Assembly: GCA_031291295.1 (NCBI GenBank)
Contig: JARLJI010000255.1
Coordinates: 1 to 56,849 of the forward strand
Source of the DNA: Rhodoferax sp.
GTDB taxonomy: Bacteria > Pseudomonadota > Gammaproteobacteria > Burkholderiales > Burkholderiaceae_C
DNA: 56,849 nt
Direction of reading: 5' to 3'
The translations under genes were made by a program, and so were the position numbers. Shown here one piece after another: positions 52,625-56,849 of this stretch (position 1 is the first letter of the stretch; the number at the start of each line of letters is the position of its first letter). Below the pieces are notes generated by a model. That model searched no databases, was not told the DNA's origin, and was given only the letters and a program-made list of their open reading frames with translations.

Positions 52625-55600
52625 TCAGGCCGCCACCGATTGAGCGCTCGGCTGCGGCTGCAGCGGCGCCTTCGCGTTGCGAAAGGCGTTTGCACGCTGC
52701 TCACGCAATGCCTTCGCCTCGGCAATACTCTTCTCCTTCACGTGGCCGTAGCCGCGGACTTCGTCGGGCACGCTGGCCAAGGCCACCGCCGCGGCGTGGT
52801 TCGCAGGATTAAGCGCGGCGCAGATGGCGTCTAGCTCCTTGACGTACTCCTCGATCATCTGGCGCTCCTGACGGCGCTCCTCGGTCTTGCCGAAGAGGTC
52901 AAGCGCGCCGCCACGCAGGCCCTTGAATCTCTTCAGCCAGCCGAAGGCGCTTTGCATCCAGGGCCCGAACTGTTGCTTGATCAGGTGGCCGGTGACCGGG
53001 TCCTTCTTCGAGATCGTCGGCGGCGCCAGGTTGTACTTGACGGTGTAGCCATGCTTGAACATCGCGTCGAGTTGGGCCACGAAGTCTGGGTCAGTGTGCA
53101 GCCGCGCCACCTCGTACTCGTCCTTGTAGGCCATCAGCTTGTACAGATAGCGCGCGGCGGCTTCTGCCAGGCCGGTCTTGCCGGGCACGACCTTGGCCTC
53201 CGCGGCGACGACGCGCTTGACGACGTCGGCGTAGCGCCTCGCATACGCCTCGTCCTGGTAGGCGATCAGTTCGGGCACGCGTACTTCGAGCAGGCGCTTC
53301 GTCTCGCCTTGCGCGCCGACCACATCGACGATCGCGCGCGCAGCGGCCGACAGTGGCACCCTCTCGACCTTGGGCGCGTACTTCGCGATCTCGACCTTGG
53401 GCGCGTACTTCGCGATCTCGGCCATCACGAAGGCGCGATCGACCACCGCCATGCGGCCCCAGCGGAACGCTGCCAGGCTTTGCTCGACGCCGATGCCGGA
53501 GTTCTTGATGGCGGTCTCGATCGACTCGGCCTTCAGCGGAATGGTGCCGGCCTGGAAGGCGACACCGACCATGAAGTTGTTGGTCGCCATCGCGTCGCCG
53601 AACAGGCCCTCGGCCAGCGCCTGGCCGTCGAGATACACGTTGTCGGCCTTGCGCGTGACCTGGTCGATGCCGACGGTGAGGTTCGGCACGATCGGGAAAA
53701 GCACCTTGCGGTTCGACACCATCTGCCCGGTCGGCGTCTGCGTGGTCGACACCACCGCGATGGTTCGCTCCGGCAGGCACTTGTCGAGGTTCTTCGGATC
53801 GGTGGCGTTGAGGATGTCGAAGCCGAGGTACAGGTCGGCGCGGCCATCGGAGATCTTGTTCGAGCCGCTGAACGGCTGATGCGTGATCTTGATGTCGGAG
53901 ATCACCGCGCCGCCCTTCTGCGCCAGGCCGGTCTGATCCAGCCCGATGACGTGCTTGCCTTCGAGGCGCGCAGCATTGGCAATGGTTGCCACCACAGTCA
54001 CCGAACCGGTGCCGCCGATGCCCATGACGTGGATGCCGAAGCCGAGCGTGTCGTCGACCTTCTTCGGCGGCGCTGGCAACTCGCGCTCGAGCACCGGAAT
54101 GCGACCCTTCTTTTTCTTCTTTTTGGCGTCGTCGCCCGCCGCCGGCTCGGGGTTGGGCGTGATCGTCAGGAACGAGGGGCAGAAGCCCTTGACGCACGAG
54201 AAATCCTTGTTGCACGACGACTGGTGGATGCGCGTCTTGCGGCCGAACTCGGTGGCCACCGGCTCGACACTCATGCAGTTGGACTTGACGCCGCAGTCGC
54301 CGCAGCCTTCGCAGACGCGTTCGTTGATGACCGTGACTTCCACCGGCTCCTCAGCCTTGCCGCGGCTGCGTGCGCGGCGCAGCTCGGCGGCGCATTCCTG
54401 GTCGTGCACCAGCACGGTGGTGCCGGGCGTGGCGGCCAGCGCGCGCTGCGCCTCATCAAGGCGGTCGCGGTGCCACACCTCGGTGCCACCGGGCAGGCCG
54501 CTGATGGTCTCGGGCCGATCGCTGGTGACGATAACCTTCTTCACACCGTTGGACAGCAGGTCCGACACCAGGTTCGCGAGCGGCTCTTCGCCCATGATCT
54601 CCTGGCCGCCGGTCATCGACGTGTGGGCATTGCGCAGTACCTTGAAAGTGATGTTGGCGTTGGTACTGGCGCAGTAGCGGATCGCCAGGCTGCCGGAGTG
54701 GGCATAGGTGCCATCGCCCATGTTCTGGAAGATGTGCTTGGTGTCGGTGAACGGCGCCATGCCGATCCACTGCGCACCTTCGGCGCCCATGTGGGTGCCC
54801 ATCACGACGTTGCGGTCCATCCACATGGCCATCGTGTGGCAGCCGATGCCGGCCGAGACGATGCTGCCCTCGACCGGGGCCGTCGAGCTGTTGTGCGGGC
54901 AGCCCGAGCAGTACCACGCGGTGCGGGTCGCGGTGGACAGTTTGTCGCGCGCATGGATCTCGTCCACGCGTGCCAGCCAGGCCTCGGCTGATTCGACCCT
55001 CGCCTTGCCCGACAGGCGCTTGGCCAACGCGCGACCGATCACGTCGGACTCGAACTCGCCGTAGTGCGGCAGCAGTTCCTTCTCTTCCTCGTCAAACTTG
55101 CCGACGATGCGCGGCGCATTGGCCATGCCGTAGAGCACGTTCTTCGCGAACATCTCCAGGAAGGGGCGCTTCTCCTCGATGACGAAGATCTCTTCCAGGC
55201 CGCGCGCGAAGTCACGTACGATCTGCGGCTCCATCGGGAACAGCATGCCCATTTTCAGGATGCGGATGCCGTAGCGGTGCAGCGCGGCGTCGTCGAGCCC
55301 GAGTTCCAGGAAGCACTGCTGCAGGTCGTTGTAAGTCTTGCCCGCAGTAATGATGCCCAGCCAGGCGTCGGGGTTGTCGAAGACGACGTTGTTGAGCTTG
55401 TTGGCCGCGGCGTAGCGCTTGGCCACTTCAAGGCGGCGCGTGTAAAGCGACCGCTCCATCTCCAGCGCCTCGGCGCGCACGTTCATGCCGAGGTTCATAT
55501 GCGGCGTGAAGGGCTTGCCGTCGAACATCAGGTCGGGCGTGACGAAGTTCAGCCGTGCCGGATCGACATTGGCGGTGCCGCTGCCATCGGCGACGTTGGT

Positions 55601-56203
55601 GACGATCTTCAGGCCGACCCACAGCCCCGACAAGCGCGACATCATGTAGCCGTGCAGGCCGAAGTCCAGGATCTCCTGCACGTTGCCGGGGTACAGTGAC
55701 GGCATGCCGAGGTGGAACAGCATCGGTTCGGACTGGCTGCACAGCGATGAGCTCTTGCAACTCGGGTCGTCGCCGACGATTGCGAGCACGCCGCCGTTCT
55801 TGCCAATGCCGGTGTAGTTGGCATGCTTGAGCGCGTCGCCGCTGCGGTCCACGCCGGGAGCCTTGCCGTACCACATGCCCGTGACGCCGTCGAACTTCGG
55901 CTTGCCCACGGTGTGCAGCATCTGCGTGCCCCACACCGCGGTGGCAGCCAGGTCCTCATTCAGGCCGTCGACGAAGCGGATGTTGTTCTCGACAAGCAGC
56001 TTTTGCTGCTTGATCAGCGCGGCGTCGAGCATGCCCAGCGGCGAGCCACGGTAGCCCGAGACGAACATGCCGGTCTTTAGGCCACGGCGCGAATCGGCGC
56101 GTATCTGATCCAGCGTCAGGCGCACCAGTGCGTCGATGCCGCCCATGTTGACCGTGCCTTCTTCCTGGGCGAAGGCGTTGGGGGTATCTTTTTTCGATGA
56201 CAT
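52625..56203 (-). CDS. Indolepyruvate ferredoxin oxidoreductase, single-chain IorA-IorB fusion
   Basis: An 1192-aa thiamine-diphosphate enzyme that oxidatively decarboxylates aryl 2-oxoacids (indolepyruvate and relatives) to aryl-acetyl-CoA, reducing ferredoxin. N-terminal transketolase-type domain (GLKTGMFVSGYRGSPLG). ThDP-pyrophosphate part: GCPHNSSTAPVEG to MGDGTYAHSGSLAIRYC. 4Fe-4S motif CEGCGDCGVKSNC with CNKDFSCVKGFC. Gamma-type domain from about 720 (GIGGTGSVTVVATIANAA). Anomaly: a tandem 27-bp duplication (53364-53417) repeats EIAKYAPKV twice. No separate IorB is present. Confidence 0.94.
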   Translation of the reverse strand: MSSKKDTPNAFAQEEGTVNMGGIDALVRLTLDQIRADSRRGLKTGMFVSGYRGSPLGMLDAALIKQQKLLVENNIRFVDGLNEDLAATAVWGTQMLHTVGKPKFDGVTGMWYGKAPGVDRSGDALKHANYTGIGKNGGVLAIVGDDPSCKSSSLCSQSEPMLFHLGMPSLYPGNVQEILDFGLHGYMMSRLSGLWVGLKIVTNVADGSGTANVDPARLNFVTPDLMFDGKPFTPHMNLGMNVRAEALEMERSLYTRRLEVAKRYAAANKLNNVVFDNPDAWLGIITAGKTYNDLQQCFLELGLDDAALHRYGIRILKMGMLFPMEPQIVRDFARGLEEIFVIEEKRPFLEMFAKNVLYGMANAPRIVGKFDEEEKELLPHYGEFESDVIGRALAKRLSGKARVESAEAWLARVDEIHARDKLSTATRTAWYCSGCPHNSSTAPVEGSIVSAGIGCHTMAMWMDRNVVMGTHMGAEGAQWIGMAPFTDTKHIFQNMGDGTYAHSGSLAIRYCASTNANITFKVLRNAHTSMTGGQEIMGEEPLANLVSDLLSNGVKKVIVTSDRPETISGLPGGTEVWHRDRLDEAQRALAATPGTTVLVHDQECAAELRRARSRGKAEEPVEVTVINERVCEGCGDCGVKSNCMSVEPVATEFGRKTRIHQSSCNKDFSCVKGFCPSFLTITPNPEPAAGDDAKKKKKKGRIPVLERELPAPPKKVDDTLGFGIHVMGIGGTGSVTVVATIANAARLEGKHVIGLDQTGLAQKGGAVISDIKITHQPFSGSNKISDGRADLYLGFDILNATDPKNLDKCLPERTIAVVSTTQTPTGQMVSNRKVLFPIVPNLTVGIDQVTRKADNVYLDGQALAEGLFGDAMATNNFMVGVAFQAGTIPLKAESIETAIKNSGIGVEQSLAAFRWGRMAVVDRAFVMAEIAKYAPKVEIAKYAPKVERVPLSAAARAIVDVVGAQGETKRLLEVRVPELIAYQDEAYARRYADVVKRVVAAEAKVVPGKTGLAEAAARYLYKLMAYKDEYEVARLHTDPDFVAQLDAMFKHGYTVKYNLAPPTISKKDPVTGHLIKQQFGPWMQSAFGWLKRFKGLRGGALDLFGKTEERRQERQMIEEYVKELDAICAALNPANHAAAVALASVPDEVRGYGHVKEKSIAEAKALREQRANAFRNAKAPLQPQPSAQSVAA
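53364..53417. repeat. Exact 27-bp tandem duplication in the indolepyruvate oxidoreductase gene
   Basis: Two identical 27-bp units (53364-53390 and 53391-53417), in frame, give the nine residues EIAKYAPKV twice in the gamma-type domain. An exact copy at the DNA level suggests a recent slippage event. Confidence 0.9.
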
Positions 56204-56241
56204 GACTGATCCTGTGTGGTGTGTCTCGGACTGCGGTTCTT

Positions 56242-56433
56242 CTAGCGCCCGAGTGATTTCGCGGAGACGCCGGCGATGCCCCAGCTTTCCTTTGGCACGT
56301 CTTGAAACCAGACGCGCACGTTTTCCTTGGGCGCGCCCACCGCGTCGACCGGCGCCTGGGGCACCTTCTCGATCGCCGCGCGCTTGTGTTCCTCGGTGCG
56401 GCCTTCGAGGATGAATATCTGTGCAAACGGCAT
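56242..56433 (-). CDS. 4-oxalocrotonate (2-hydroxymuconate) tautomerase
   Basis: A 63-aa protein whose processed N-terminus is the catalytic proline (MPFAQIF, ATG at 56433). ENVRVWFQDVPKESWGIAGVSAKSLG matches the 4-OT family with Arg and Phe in the expected area. EKVPQAPVDAVGAPK is less typical than EKVTDALV. Part of a meta-cleavage pathway, converting 2-hydroxymuconate to 2-oxo-3-hexenedioate. It lies 38 nt before the iorAB start. Confidence 0.9.
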   Translation of the reverse strand: MPFAQIFILEGRTEEHKRAAIEKVPQAPVDAVGAPKENVRVWFQDVPKESWGIAGVSAKSLGR

Positions 56434-56461
56434 GTGCGACTTCGTGGTGGGCCCGGCTTGA

Positions 56462-56668
56462 TCAAACAACCCGGACGACAGGTGCGGCGAACCGGAAGCG
56501 GCCAACGATCCTGGTGTAGAGGTAAGCGTTGCGGCTGTCTTCGTCGAGCCGACCCAGGTCGACCCGTCCAGCCGCATCGCAGGGGATGTCGATGGCGCGC
56601 TCGTTCAGTACCAGCGGCTCGAAACAGAGCCGAAAGGCAGGTCGCGCGCAGTACGGCAGGGCATCCAT
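56462..56668 (-). CDS. Small protein of unknown function between meta-cleavage genes
   Basis: A 68-aa frame starting MDALPYCARPAFRLCFEPLV, then NERAIDIPCDAAGRVDLGRL. No recognised domain. GGAACA sits upstream of the ATG. It fills the gap between the hydratase/decarboxylase and the tautomerase (28 nt from the latter), which argues for a real gene. It could alternatively be a non-coding gap. Confidence 0.5.
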   Translation of the reverse strand: MDALPYCARPAFRLCFEPLVLNERAIDIPCDAAGRVDLGRLDEDSRNAYLYTRIVGRFRFAAPVVRVV

Positions 56669-56683
56669 CGCATTTGTTCCGGT

Positions 56684-56849
56684 TCAGACAAACCGCATCG
56701 ACACGGTTCCCAGGTCCTGAAAGCGCACCGCGACGCTGTCGCCCGCCTTGACGGGAATGGCCTCGGTGACGCCGCCGGTCATGATGAAGGTGCCAGCAGG
56801 AATCTCCTGGCCGCGCGCACCCAGGTGGTTGGCCAGCATCGCCACCGCT
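56684..56849 (-). CDS. 2-keto-4-pentenoate hydratase / 4-oxalocrotonate decarboxylase, C-terminal part
   Basis: The last 54 codons of a gene that begins beyond the window. AVAMLANHLGARGQEIPAG, then FIMTGGVTEAIPVKAGD and VAVRFQDLGTVSMRFV, match the end of the MhpD/DmpH family (fumarylacetoacetate hydrolase fold). Decarboxylase and hydratase cannot be told apart from this fragment. It sits next to 4-OT as in meta-cleavage operons. Confidence 0.85.
   Translation of the reverse strand, partial: AVAMLANHLGARGQEIPAGTFIMTGGVTEAIPVKAGDSVAVRFQDLGTVSMRFV

Noticed and set aside
52952..54991. 679-codon plus-strand frame opposite iorAB
   Set aside because: Antisense shadow of a clearly functional enzyme gene.

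Overview
The window is a high-GC, gene-dense stretch of a betaproteobacterial chromosome, most likely a member of the Comamonadaceae (Burkholderiales). I infer this from codon use, gene content (FolE2, a tungstate Tup system, a SenA/SelD pair, BPSS1780-type membrane protein, class I PHA synthase, single-chain indolepyruvate oxidoreductase) and from interspersed repeats that, from memory, are typical of that family. No rRNA genes, CRISPR arrays or intact insertion sequences are visible.

Layout. 1-4.8 kb: branched-chain-type ABC importer 1 (binding protein, two permeases, and an unusual LivG-LivF fused ATPase). 4.8-9.2 kb: tungstate importer operon tupB-tupC-tupA plus a ModA-like lipoprotein, divergent from a ModE-HTH/binding-protein fusion regulator. 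9.2-13.7 kb: acetyl-CoA hydrolase/transferase, then SenA (EgtB-like selenoneine synthase type) divergent from selD. 13.8-18.4 kb: ABC importer 2 (livK-H-M-G-F). 18.4-22.3 kb (minus): xseB-ispA-dxs-folE2. 22.5-26.3 kb: Rieske oxygenase, DMT transporter, sulfurtransferase, siderophore-interacting flavoprotein. 26.4-30.3 kb: a 50-aa His-rich exported peptide, then an mntA-hepT toxin-antitoxin pair directly coupled to an MmeI-like restriction-modification enzyme. 30.4-35.6 kb: ZIP metal transporter, a dienelactone hydrolase remnant, then patatin-acetoacetate decarboxylase-3-hydroxybutyrate dehydrogenase-ClC. 35.6-45.3 kb: housekeeping (polA, thrB, uvrD, guaC, tRNA-Ala, tRNA-Lys). 45.4-47.6 kb: MHS-type transporter, IS110 remnant, GYD protein. 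47.7-56.8 kb (minus): the end of a meta-cleavage cluster (hydratase/decarboxylase, tautomerase) running into iorAB, a small membrane protein, phaJ, phasin, phaC and ndh, with remnants of a crotonase and of cydA.

How genes work together. The distal cluster joins aromatic/2-oxoacid breakdown to acyl-CoA and polyhydroxyalkanoate storage; 3-hydroxybutyrate dehydrogenase and acetoacetate decarboxylase at 33 kb could handle the mobilised product. The MEP enzyme Dxs and IspA are adjacent and feed isoprenoid synthesis.

Most striking. (1) A degenerate repeat family (a 17-nt palindromic core consensus GCTAYNRAANNNRTAGC plus a ~32-nt tail) occurs about ten times, nearly always inside coding sequence and in frame. 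Together with other palindromic elements it appears to supply linker peptides in PolA, UvrD and the MmeI-like enzyme. (2) The MmeI-like gene carries a ~44-codon in-frame insertion bounded by 26-bp inverted repeats. (3) mntA-hepT and the MmeI-like gene look like one operon. (4) The LivGF fusion has degenerate ABC signature motifs. (5) Four gene remnants (dlh, echA, cydA, IS110) lie in two zones, three of them in or beside the PHA/respiratory cluster.
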